From Bradyrhizobium sp. SRL28 (GTDB lineage: Bacteria; Pseudomonadota; Alphaproteobacteria; Rhizobiales; Xanthobacteraceae): a DNA stretch of 64,000 nt. The DNA lies in contig NZ_JAHEAG010000007.1 in the NCBI RefSeq assembly GCF_018596315.1, positions 224,101-288,100 of the forward strand. The letters run 5' to 3'. The position numbers and the translations under genes are program-made. The notes under the pieces are model-generated. The model was not told the origin of the DNA. It saw nothing but the letters and a program-made list of their open reading frames with translations, and made no database searches. This document shows, piece after piece, positions 41,473-49,095 of the stretch (positions are counted from its first letter, which is position 1; each line of letters starts with the position of its first letter).

Positions 41473-41784
41473 TCAATCTATTATTCTAATCACGCCAGAC
41501 GTGCAGCACGCGTTGGCGACGGCGGCCGGGACTACGTTCTTCAGCCAACAACGGGCAGACGTCCCCTGGACGCCGGGTTTGACGAACGTCCATGCACGGC
41601 AGCCGCGTGTCCGGCGGCAGAGTTCCAGGCAATCTCCCGAATTGCCTCTCAGGGCGACGTTGCGGAAATCATTGCCGGGCCGATCCGTGTTCTGGCGGGG
41701 GCCATCTTGCGCTGAAGCGGTGCCGGCGATTCCAGAAAAGGCTAAGACGAATGCGGATGTGATCATCAGGCTACGGAGACACAT
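41473..41784 (-). CDS. Secreted PAN/apple-domain protein
   Basis: 103 residues from MCLRSLMITSAFVLAFSGIA, a signal peptide with cleavage near 'ASAQDG'. The mature part matches a PAN/apple domain: 'DRPGNDFRNVALRGNSGDCL', 'ELCRRTRGCRAWTFVKPG', 'TSARCWLKN' and 'NACCTSGV', with cysteines at the expected spacing. Such domains mediate protein or carbohydrate binding outside the cytoplasm. AGGAGG lies 6 bp upstream of the ATG. Confidence 0.85.
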   Translation of the reverse strand: MCLRSLMITSAFVLAFSGIAGTASAQDGPRQNTDRPGNDFRNVALRGNSGDCLELCRRTRGCRAWTFVKPGVQGTSARCWLKNVVPAAVANACCTSGVIRIID

Positions 41785-41929
41785 GGCAACCTCCTGTGGC
41801 AACTTCCCTGGGGTCGCTATTTAAGCGTTTACCGATCGCAGCCGGATATGAACTGGCTCACATGCCTGCCGCCATTGACGGGACGGCCACTGAAGCGGAA
41901 ATGCGATTGGCCCATCCACGTCAGTTTCG

Positions 41930-42430
41930 CGCCTTCGTCAGGGGTCGTTGAGCGACTCAACTGTCAAACAGCGAGAGGGTATGCGTCCGCGTTCTCGCGG
42001 CTGAAATGCGCCCGAGCTTTGCGTAACTTCCGCCCTCCACGAAAAAGCAAAGGGCGCAGGGAAAGCCGGGTGCACGCTGCACCCGCGGTCTCGTGTGCAA
42101 TTTGCGCAGAGAACGCGCACACGAGCATACAGGTCCAGCGGAGGCATCCCGGCTTTCCCTGCGCGATGGGTTACGGCTTACTTCGAGCTCTCCCCGGTGA
42201 ACGGCTTTCTTGCCACCGTCGCCCGCGAGAAGCTTCGCTTCTCCCGGACTTAGCGCCAGCACCGCGGCGCCAGAACCACACGACTTCGCCGTCCGCGTCA
42301 GGCGCCTAACGTCAGCCAGCGCCATTCACGTCCACCGCCTCTCACCGCGCGTTCGTGACGTGGCCAACGCCCCTTTGGTGGGTAAGATGCGCGGAGTTAT
42401 GGCGTTGATTTGGGTTGCGCGTGAAGCGGA
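41930..42430. repeat. Long interspersed repeat element without coding content
   Basis: Contains a 17-bp inverted pair GCGCAGGGAAAGCCGGG (42053-42069) and CCCGGCTTTCCCTGCGC (42146-42162), an inner TCGTGTGC.../GCACACGA pair, then a stretch CGACTTCGCCGTCCGCGTCA... (from ~42282). I remember very similar sequence recurring in Bradyrhizobium genomes, but no search was possible. ORFs in it (for instance 41957-42325 minus) look spurious. The 1 kb from 41785 to 42817 has no supported gene. Confidence 0.55.
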
Positions 42431-42616
42431 ATATTTTTTCGATGAGGGCTGGACAGCTTTTACTGATTTGCCCGTCGTGCCAATTGGTCGCATGCCGCGA
42501 GCGGCGATTTGCGCTTGCGCTGGAGGCAAATCAGCCGGCAGCGGAGGCAGGAGATCGTTTCGCGGGATGGAATTGCACGCGAGGAAACCCGTCGCCTCTC
42601 TCTTCTCGGGCAGCAG

Positions 42617-42695
42617 GTAGCCCGCATGAGCGCAGCGATATGCGGGATGGGGTATCAACGAAACTCCCGGATGTCGCTTCGCTCATCCGGGCTAC
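42617..42695. repeat. Interspersed inverted repeat, family C (copy 3)
   Basis: GTAGCCCGCATGAGCGCAGC at the left, TCGCTTCGCTCATCCGGGCTAC at the right (its last 20 bases cited here as GCTTCGCTCATCCGGGCTAC). The left arm has CGC for CGG, as in copy 4. Confidence 0.8.
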
Positions 42696-42817
42696 GCTTG
42701 CCATTGCGCCTGCTGTTCATTGCTGCGCGTAGCAGTTACAAGCGATACGCGTAATCATCGGTCGCGCTGCCCAGGCGGCGGGGCGGCCGGCTAACAATAA
42801 GAAAAGGGCGGAACGTC

Positions 42818-43795
42818 ATGCATAGTAAGGTCGTCGCACTCGTTGCAGCAGCATTCGCCGTCGTAGCTGGCGGACCAGCTTGGGCGGGATGGCCGGACGA
42901 CAAGCCGATTGAAGTCGTCATCGGGTTTGCTCCCGGCGGCGGAACCGACGTCATGGCTCGCAAGCTGCTACCGTTCGTCGAGCAGAGATTGGGCGGAAAG
43001 GTCAAATTTGTCGTGCTGAACAAGCCTGGCGCCGGTGGAGAGATCGCGTTTGCCGCGATTGCTCGCGCCGCGCCGGATGCTTACGCGATCGGCGTGGTCA
43101 ACGTGCCCGGCTATAATTTCATCCCGATGACGAGAAAAACCCAGTACAGCATGGATGAAATCCGCCTTATCGCGCGCGTGGTGGACGATCCGAGCGTGAT
43201 CGTCGTGCCTGCGGAAAGCAAGCTTACAACGCTTGCGGACGTTCTGGCTGCGCTGCGCAGCAAGCCGGGTTCGGTAACGTTCGGTCACAATGGTGCGGGC
43301 ACGAATGGTCATCTGGCGATCCGCATGCTGGCAAACGCCGGCAAGGTCGAGCCCAACGAAATTTCCTATCGCGGAACGGCCGCGCAGAGGACCGATCTTT
43401 TGGGCGGCCATCTGGAGGTTGGAATGGTCAGCCTCAGCGAAGTCCCCGAGCTGCACGGCACCAACAAGGGACCGCTCCGCGCCATTGCCATCCTGTCGAA
43501 GCAGCGTTCTCCGTCGCTGCCCGACGTTCCGACGGCAGAGGAAGCAGGCATCCCGGTCACGATGACAGCGGAACGCGGCTTCGCCGCACCCAAGGCCGTT
43601 TCGGACGAGGTAGCCAAGAAGCTTGAAGCTGCTATTGCAGATGGCCTGCGCGATCCGGAATACATCAAGAGCTCGCCTGGCGATGCCCCCGTTATTGCTT
43701 TCATGCCCGGTGCCGAATGGCAAAAGCGTCTCGACGACATGTCGCAAGCCTTGCGGCCATTCGCGGAAGAGATGAAGACGCAAGAGCAGAAATGA
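42818..43795 (+). CDS. Bug-family (TctC-like) solute-binding protein
   Basis: 325 residues. Signal peptide MHSKVVALVAAAFAVVAGGP ending near 'AWAGWP'. 'KPIEVVIGFAPGGGTDVMAR', 'VLNKPGAGGEIAFAAIARAA' and 'TFGHNGAGTNGHLAIRMLAN' are Bug signatures. Closer to long-chain or aromatic-acid-type members by the 'YSMDEIRLIARVVDDP' segment, but the ligand is unknown. No TctAB genes lie nearby. Less similar to the copy at 35619 than two recent duplicates would be. Confidence 0.9.
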   Translation: MHSKVVALVAAAFAVVAGGPAWAGWPDDKPIEVVIGFAPGGGTDVMARKLLPFVEQRLGGKVKFVVLNKPGAGGEIAFAAIARAAPDAYAIGVVNVPGYNFIPMTRKTQYSMDEIRLIARVVDDPSVIVVPAESKLTTLADVLAALRSKPGSVTFGHNGAGTNGHLAIRMLANAGKVEPNEISYRGTAAQRTDLLGGHLEVGMVSLSEVPELHGTNKGPLRAIAILSKQRSPSLPDVPTAEEAGIPVTMTAERGFAAPKAVSDEVAKKLEAAIADGLRDPEYIKSSPGDAPVIAFMPGAEWQKRLDDMSQALRPFAEEMKTQEQK

Positions 43796-44003
43796 GACGC
43801 GCCACGTTGGGCGCGCCTTAGCCTCGATTGGGCTCAGTCCTTACTGTTCGGAGCGGGCGCGACTGCGCCTGCCACCTGCAAAGCGACCGGCGCCGGTGAT
43901 GTCTGCGCTTATTGGGGGAATCTGGCGATAAGCATGCTTGGTGTGGTGGGAACCACTTCCAGTATGCTTCGATCGTCGCCAACAGAGCAGATGCGGTCAA
44001 CCA

Positions 44004-44438
44004 ATGCAGTGGTACGTGATCATTATTTCGGTCGCCACGACCGGCGCATTTGGGTGGTTTGCGCTCGAACTTGTTGGCCGGCCTATTCGAAATTTCTTCG
44101 ATCTGCGACGGTCTGTGCGCAGTCAAATGCTTTTTCTGGCGAACGTCGCGGCACCACAACCTCGCGAGACCTGCGTCACTTCCGAGCAGATACGGCAATA
44201 CGATACAGACTTAAAAAATGCGCGCGAGGCACAACGCATTCTACGTGATTTGGCCTCTCAAATGCTGGCGTTCGCCGAGAGCGAAAGGGCGGCTTGTATT
44301 GCAATCAGGCCGTTTGGTTTCGATCCCTCGTCGGCTGGCAGCGGCCTGATCGGACTTTCGAACACGCTCGACCGCCATGGGACCGATCGCGCCAGCTTTC
44401 GCAAGAAAGTCGAACGGGCGCTGCGGTTCAGCGAGTAG
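44004..44438 (+). CDS. Single-pass membrane hypothetical protein
   Basis: 144 residues from MQWYVIIISVATTGAFGWFA. One N-terminal membrane helix (~3-25) followed by 'RPIRNFFDLRRSVRSQMLFL' and a largely helical cytosolic part with 'EQIRQYDTDLKNAREAQRIL' and 'AFAESERAACIAIRPFGFDP'. I do not recognise the family, though the arrangement is common in rhizobia. Its stop codon lies inside the left end of family C copy 4. Start chosen to begin at the membrane helix. Confidence 0.65.
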   Translation: MQWYVIIISVATTGAFGWFALELVGRPIRNFFDLRRSVRSQMLFLANVAAPQPRETCVTSEQIRQYDTDLKNAREAQRILRDLASQMLAFAESERAACIAIRPFGFDPSSAGSGLIGLSNTLDRHGTDRASFRKKVERALRFSE

Positions 44439-44511
44439 CCCGCATAAGCAAAACGATATGCGGGATCGGCACAAACCAAAACCCGGATGTCGCTTCGCTT
44501 ATCCGGGCTAC
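44435..44511. repeat. Interspersed inverted repeat, family C (copy 4)
   Basis: GTAGCCCGCATAAGCAAAAC at the left and CGCTTCGCTTATCCGGGCTAC (20 of it: GCTTCGCTTATCCGGGCTAC) at the right. The TAG stop of the preceding gene is formed by the repeat's own GTAG. Confidence 0.8.
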
Positions 44512-44661
44512 GCTTGCTGCTGTACAGGCTTAGTCCGATTGTGCTCGTCGTCATGGCGATGGTCATCAGTGTCCTTGCGTCGAAGTTCTCCGCGACCATC
44601 TGATCTTCCTTGTCGGATTTGGGATATTGCGGGCCGGATCGGTCCGATCTAGGGTCGTGTC

Positions 44662-45882
44662 ATGGAAGACACAGTTACAGAGGCGGTCAGGAAACAGTAC
44701 GAGGCGTATAGCTATCCGCCGCCAATCGAGGACGCCGAGAAATTCCGAAAGAAATGGGGACCGCTGACTTGTGACCCCCAATTTGCGGGCATTCAGTTGT
44801 GGCCAGAGGGCCGACCTCGGCAAGACCTGCGCATATTATGCGCTGGTTGCGGCTCCTCCCAAGCGGCTCTGATCGCCCTTAACAACCCAGACTGTGCTGT
44901 CCTCGGTATCGATCTTTCCGAGACAAGCCTCGCTCATTCGAACCGTCTTCGCGACAAACACAGCCTCACCAATCTCGAACTTCGGCAAATGAGCCTGCTG
45001 GACATCGGCCAGTTGAATCGCTCTTTTGACCTGATCCTTTGCACTGGCGTTCTTCATCACCTTCCGAATCCGGACGCCGGATTAATGGCGCTCGCAGATG
45101 TACTCGATCCATCAGGAAGCATGGCAATCATGCTTTACGGGAAGGCTGGCCGCGCTGGGGTATATCTAGTCCAGGATATCTTGCGGCGACTTGGAGCCGG
45201 TCAAGACGCCGAAGGCCTCAGGACTGCCCGCGAACTTTTGAAGTTTGTCCCATCGCACCATTATCTGATCTCACCGACCGGCAAACTGCCCCATGACCTC
45301 GCCGACGATGCGGGGGTCGTGGACATGCTGCTTCACCCACAAGACAGGGCCTACTCGGTGCCTGACATCATGGAGTTTGTTGCAGCGGCTGGGCTCATTT
45401 TCTTCGGTTGGAGCGACAACGCCCCCTACTGCGCCGATCGGTATCTCAGCGGAGAGATGCTGGAAAGGGTTTTGGCGCTCCCGGCCGCCGAGCAGTGGGC
45501 CGTCATCGATAATCTTACCGTGCTAAACGACAGGCACGATTTTTTCGTCAGGAAGCCCCAAAGCACGCGCTTCCTTACTCGTTTCGATACAAACGATTTT
45601 CTGTCGTATGTCCCGCACGTTCGATCGGGCGTTAAACTTGCTGGCGAAGCCAACGCATTGATCCTGACGCGCCCTTCGCCTCAAGGGGAAGTTATTACCC
45701 CGATATCGAGATCGGAAGCCCTGCTGCTGGAGCAGATAGACGGAAAAAAGAGCATCTCGGAAATTCTGTCCCACGCCTTGTTCACACGATCTGAGCCCGA
45801 ACAGAGGACGAATTTCGCTCGCGCCGTCTGCGAGCGCATGTGGAGATCCGGAAATCTCCTGTTTGGCAGATCCGGCTCTTAA
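44662..45882 (+). CDS. Class I SAM-dependent methyltransferase with C-terminal extra domain
   Basis: 406 residues. Residues ~1-35 ('VRKQYEAYSYPPPIED') then a Rossmann methyltransferase core: motif I 'ILCAGCGSSQAALIALN' (~55-70), 'VLGIDLSETSLAHS', and 'FDLILCTGVLHHLPNPDAG' (~125). The C-terminal ~110 residues include 'SRSEALLLEQIDGKKSISEI', a winged-helix-like segment reminiscent of PqqD-type peptide-binding domains. Methyl acceptor unknown. The leading sequence is found in methyltransferases that act on sugars or secondary metabolites. No pathway genes adjoin it. Confidence 0.82.
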   Translation: MEDTVTEAVRKQYEAYSYPPPIEDAEKFRKKWGPLTCDPQFAGIQLWPEGRPRQDLRILCAGCGSSQAALIALNNPDCAVLGIDLSETSLAHSNRLRDKHSLTNLELRQMSLLDIGQLNRSFDLILCTGVLHHLPNPDAGLMALADVLDPSGSMAIMLYGKAGRAGVYLVQDILRRLGAGQDAEGLRTARELLKFVPSHHYLISPTGKLPHDLADDAGVVDMLLHPQDRAYSVPDIMEFVAAAGLIFFGWSDNAPYCADRYLSGEMLERVLALPAAEQWAVIDNLTVLNDRHDFFVRKPQSTRFLTRFDTNDFLSYVPHVRSGVKLAGEANALILTRPSPQGEVITPISRSEALLLEQIDGKKSISEILSHALFTRSEPEQRTNFARAVCERMWRSGNLLFGRSGS

Positions 45883-45973
45883 GCCCCAGGCCGAGAAACC
45901 GGACGGCGCGACGGTGCTGAACGCGCTGTAGCCGCCGTTGAGTATTACGGCGCCGATATTGTTGACCGAGCAA

Positions 45974-46049
45974 GTAGCTCGGATGAGCAAGCGATAGGCG
46001 GGAATCGGCACAACCAAAACCCGGATGTCGCTTCGCTCATCCGGGCTAC
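45974..46049. repeat. Interspersed inverted repeat, family C (copy 5)
   Basis: GTAGCTCGGATGAGCAAGCG at the left and GCTTCGCTCATCCGGGCTAC at the right; the left arm has drifted most. Confidence 0.78.
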
Positions 46050-46167
46050 ACTTGCTGCGAATTTCTCCGGCCTGTGTCCACCAGTTCAATGCGCAAATCG
46101 GGAATTGCGCAAGACGACCAAGAGGGAGTCCGCGGGCGGGCCGTAGATCCGGCCCGCCCGCGCCAAC

Positions 46168-47406
46168 TCAAGCGGTCACGAGGAAATTCGCGGCGTTCAA
46201 CTCGTTCGGAAGAAGACCCACGAACAGCACCTGATTGCCCTCGCCGAGATCAAGGGTGGTACCCGAAGTTCCCCCGCTCAGATTGTCCAGCGGGTCGAAG
46301 TCGGCTCCAAAGCCTTCCAACACCACGACGTCCTGCGTTACGTCGAAGTCGTTAATGGTATCATCGCCTCCTGCAGACTCGCGAAAGATGAACTGATCGG
46401 CCCCACCGAAACCGGCGAGGATGTCGTCGCCGGCGCCGCCTTCGATCGTATCAGCAGCATTGCCGCCGATGATGGCGTCATTCCCGCGGTCTCCGAACAG
46501 GCGGTCGGGCGCGTGATTCGCCAATGACTGGTTGGCGACCGCCCGGATGAGGTCGTCACCGTTACCACCAAAGATCGTGTCGGCGGCAACGTCACCGCCT
46601 CGCAGTATATCATTCCCGGCATCCCCAAACACGACATCGCCCGTCGGGTCGTTCCAGGCGATGGTGTCATCGCCGGCACCGCCGAAGACTGTATCCCGTC
46701 CGGCCATGCCGCCAATGGTGTCGTTGCCGCGACCGCCGAAAACCAGGTCATCGCCGGCGCCCGTATTGATATTGTCGTTTCCCTGGCCGCCCCTGATAAT
46801 GTCGTCGCCGTCGCCGCCTTCAAGCCTGTCATTCCCGGCGAGGCCACGGATGATGTCATTGCCGCCGAGCCCGGGAAGAAAATCGTCGCCCGGCGTTCCG
46901 ACAACGACGTTGTCGTTGTCGTCTGCGATTGCGATCAACTGCCCCCGGATCTCGCCTGTCTGATTTTGATTCGTGTGGACGTTGAAATAGATCGGAACCT
47001 CCGATCCCACCGGAGCTGAGCCGAGTTCGTTGGCGAAGTTGGTGATTGAAACGTTGGCGGGGTCCGTCGTCTCCCATCGGCCACTTACAGTCCAGGAGTC
47101 ATCCGTATTCAGGACGATGCTGAGATCATCGGCGTCCTGGGCCGGGTTGATCTGCCCGAATACAACGGGCCCGTTTGCTCCTCGGACCTGATTGTGAAAA
47201 TGCGTGGAGGTGACGTCGTCCAGGGGCGACGGCGTCTGGGCCGGACCACCCGTAGCCGGGCCGTAATCGACGCCCTCGATCCGAAACGTATAGCTCGCGG
47301 CAATTTCCGTGCTGTCAAAGATGACAGTGCCGAGACCGCTTGCAGTCGAGTTGACCGGGGGGACTTCCTGAGTGCCTTCGAGAACCACGCGGAACGCTGT
47401 GGACAT
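46168..47406 (-). CDS. CHRD-domain RTX calcium-binding secreted protein
   Basis: 412 residues. Residues ~1-160 form a CHRD domain ('FRVVLEGTQEVPPVNSTASG', 'STHFHNQVRG', 'GEIRGQLIAI'). From ~168 to ~345 run RTX nonapeptides of the GGxGxDxUx type ('GLGGNDIIRGLAGNDRLEGG', 'GGAGDDTIAW', 'GGNGDDLIR', 'GGAGDDILAGFGGADQFIF'), which fold on binding Ca2+ outside the cell. The final ~60 residues ('TLDLGEGNQVLFVGL', 'NAANFLVTA') look like an uncleaved type I secretion signal. No ABC exporter is adjacent. There is no N-terminal signal peptide, as expected for type I substrates. Confidence 0.9.
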   Translation of the reverse strand: MSTAFRVVLEGTQEVPPVNSTASGLGTVIFDSTEIAASYTFRIEGVDYGPATGGPAQTPSPLDDVTSTHFHNQVRGANGPVVFGQINPAQDADDLSIVLNTDDSWTVSGRWETTDPANVSITNFANELGSAPVGSEVPIYFNVHTNQNQTGEIRGQLIAIADDNDNVVVGTPGDDFLPGLGGNDIIRGLAGNDRLEGGDGDDIIRGGQGNDNINTGAGDDLVFGGRGNDTIGGMAGRDTVFGGAGDDTIAWNDPTGDVVFGDAGNDILRGGDVAADTIFGGNGDDLIRAVANQSLANHAPDRLFGDRGNDAIIGGNAADTIEGGAGDDILAGFGGADQFIFRESAGGDDTINDFDVTQDVVVLEGFGADFDPLDNLSGGTSGTTLDLGEGNQVLFVGLLPNELNAANFLVTA

Positions 47407-47795
47407 GCGAGCCTCCTTTGCTCTTTGCTCAACAGGTTCTGGCGGCCAGCGACGCCGGCGTGCACGTGTGGCAGCTATTGCAATCCGGCTCGGGCCGGTG
47501 GATTAGGCGCAGCGTCGCTCCGCTATCGCGGAGTCGGCGCGTTGTCCTTCTCGCGGTACTCGGCCGAGAACAAGGGATCGCTGGATCGCGCCAACCTAGC
47601 CCGCCGCTGTAGGCCTTCGAGCGGGCGTTATTGTGTTTTGTTTATAGCGATCGACGCATTGTGATCGACGCAATTTTCGGTTGCGAGCTGGAACTTGCGA
47701 TCGGTTCCAAACCTGTGTGCGCATCCCGAGCGACGCCGAGGTGAGCATTCACTCGGCGGGGCGGGTTCTTTTGGATGGGGGGCATTCAGCTTGAA
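47407..47795. other. Intergenic region without a gene
   Basis: 389 bp upstream of the CHRD-RTX gene and downstream of tRNA-Phe. Only a short hairpin CTCCGC-TATC-GCGGAG at 47519-47534 stands out. No gene supported. Confidence 0.55.
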
Positions 47796-47871
47796 TGGTG
47801 CCCAGGGGCGGGATCGAACCACCGACACTGCGATTTTCAGTCGCATGCTCTACCAACTGAGCTACCTGGGC
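47796..47871 (-). tRNA. tRNA-Phe (GAA)
   Basis: 76 nt including an encoded CCA. Acceptor stem GCCCAGG/CCTGGGC, D arm TAGCTCAGTTGGTAGAGCA, anticodon loop CTGAAAA with GAA, and T arm GGTTCGATCC. Next to yacG and maf, an order common in this bacterial group. Confidence 0.97.
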
Positions 47872-48009
47872 ATACTCGAGGGCCCAAAGGCCTAAGCGAG
47901 CGGGCGGTTTATAGAGAGGTCGGAGGGTCATGTCCACCCAGCTTCGCCTTTGGCTTCGCTGGGCGCGGCCCGCCTTCCGGGCTCTCCCCAAGTTATTGGC
48001 AAATATCCC

Positions 48010-48222
48010 TTATTCGGCGTCTTCGGGGTCTGTCTCGCGGCCGGGGATGACGTACTTGCCGGATAGCCAGCGGTTCAGGTCGACATCCCGGCAGCGTGGG
48101 GAGCAAAAGGGTGCCGTGGCCGGGCTCGCCGGCTTGCCGCATTCCGGGCAGGGCTTTGAAGCGCCCTTGGATTCCCCGGCATCCTTGGGCCTGCCGGCGG
48201 CTTGGGGCGGCTTAGCTGGCAT
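48010..48222 (-). CDS. yacG: DNA gyrase inhibitor / zinc protein YacG
   Basis: 70 residues. The four zinc-ligand cysteines lie in 'CPECGKPASPATAPFCSPRC' and the family motif 'RDVDLNRWLSGKYVIPG' follows. YacG is a small cytosolic zinc protein that can bind GyrB and inhibit gyrase (shown in E. coli). The N-terminal 25 residues are a low-complexity, basic extension. Overlaps the end of maf by 11 bp, so cotranslated. Confidence 0.92.
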   Translation of the reverse strand: MPAKPPQAAGRPKDAGESKGASKPCPECGKPASPATAPFCSPRCRDVDLNRWLSGKYVIPGRETDPEDAE

Positions 48223-48835
48223 TGAGCCAGCCGAACCGGATCGGAAAGCCCTCGCCGCCCAATAGCGTGACTGATTCGTAGAGCGGCAGGCCGACGACGT
48301 TGGTGTAGGAGCCGACCATCTTGACCACGAACGATCCGGCGATGCCCTGCACGGCGTAGCCGCCGGCTTTGCCGCGCCATTCGCCGGAGCCGATATAGGC
48401 CTGGATGTCGTCCTCGCTTAAGCGCTTGAAGCGGACGCGGGTTTCGATCAAGCGCTGGCGAAACGCCTCCTTCGGCGTCACCAGGCAAATGGCCGTGTAG
48501 ACGCGGTGATTGCGCCCCGAGAGCAGCCGCAGGCACTGCGCGGCTTCGTCGACCAGATTGGCCTTGGGCAGGATGCGGCGGCCGACCGCGACCACCGTAT
48601 CGGCGGCCAGGATGAAGGAGCCGCGCAGCTCGTCGTCGAGCTGGACGGATTTCAGCGCCGCATCGGCCTTGGCGCGGGCCAGGCGATTGGCGCAGGCGCG
48701 CGGCAGCTCGCCCCGCTTCGGGGTTTCGTCGACATCGGCCGGGCGCAGCGCGTCGGGCTCGATGCCGGCCTGGTTGAGCAGGCTGAGCCGTCGCGGCGAA
48801 CCGGAAGCGAGAACGATTTTGGGGCGGCCAAGCAT
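48212..48835 (-). CDS. maf: Maf-family nucleoside triphosphate pyrophosphatase
   Basis: 207 residues. 'IVLASGSPRRLSLLNQAGIE' at the N-terminus is the Maf substrate-binding loop; 'ILAADTVVAVGRRILPK' and 'VYTAICLVTPKE' follow at the expected places, and 'YTNVVGLPLYE' near the C-terminus is also typical. Hydrolyses non-canonical or regular NTPs; historically called septum formation inhibitor. Translationally coupled to yacG. Confidence 0.93.
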   Translation of the reverse strand: MLGRPKIVLASGSPRRLSLLNQAGIEPDALRPADVDETPKRGELPRACANRLARAKADAALKSVQLDDELRGSFILAADTVVAVGRRILPKANLVDEAAQCLRLLSGRNHRVYTAICLVTPKEAFRQRLIETRVRFKRLSEDDIQAYIGSGEWRGKAGGYAVQGIAGSFVVKMVGSYTNVVGLPLYESVTLLGGEGFPIRFGWLNAS

Positions 48836-48945
48836 GCGGGGTTTGTCGTGGAAAAGGATTCGGAGGGGATGCGCGCGCGGAACCTATCGGAAGGCACTCC
48901 ATTCCACAACCGGGGAACAAGTGATTGTTGTCACTGGGAATCTTT

Positions 48946-49071
48946 CGTCGTCCCTGCGAACGCAGGGACCCATAACCACAGGCCGTTGTCATCGGAATGA
49001 CAATCGGCGATTAGCACTTCCTAAAGTCGCACGGCCGCGGCGTATGGGTTCCTGCGTTCGCAGGAACGACG
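48946..49071. repeat. Interspersed inverted repeat, family E (copy 1)
   Basis: Left hairpin CGTCCCTGCGAACGCAGGGA with ACCCATAACC, right hairpin TTCCTGCGTTCGCAGGAACG preceded by GTATGGG. The centre (48985-49040) is less regular. It lies between maf and the amidase. Confidence 0.78.
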
Positions 49072-49095
49072 GGAAACCACCCGCCACGGCGCCCT

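Noticed and set aside
41957..42325. 122-codon minus-strand ORF in the long repeat
   Set aside because: Lies wholly within the repeat element, with no ribosome site or domain; likely a mis-annotation.
42415..42732. 105-codon plus-strand ORF
   Set aside because: Runs into the family C repeat and has no coding-like composition.
47796..47871. tRNA-Phe as an attachment site for a genomic island
   Set aside because: No duplicated tRNA 3' end or integrase gene could be found in the window.
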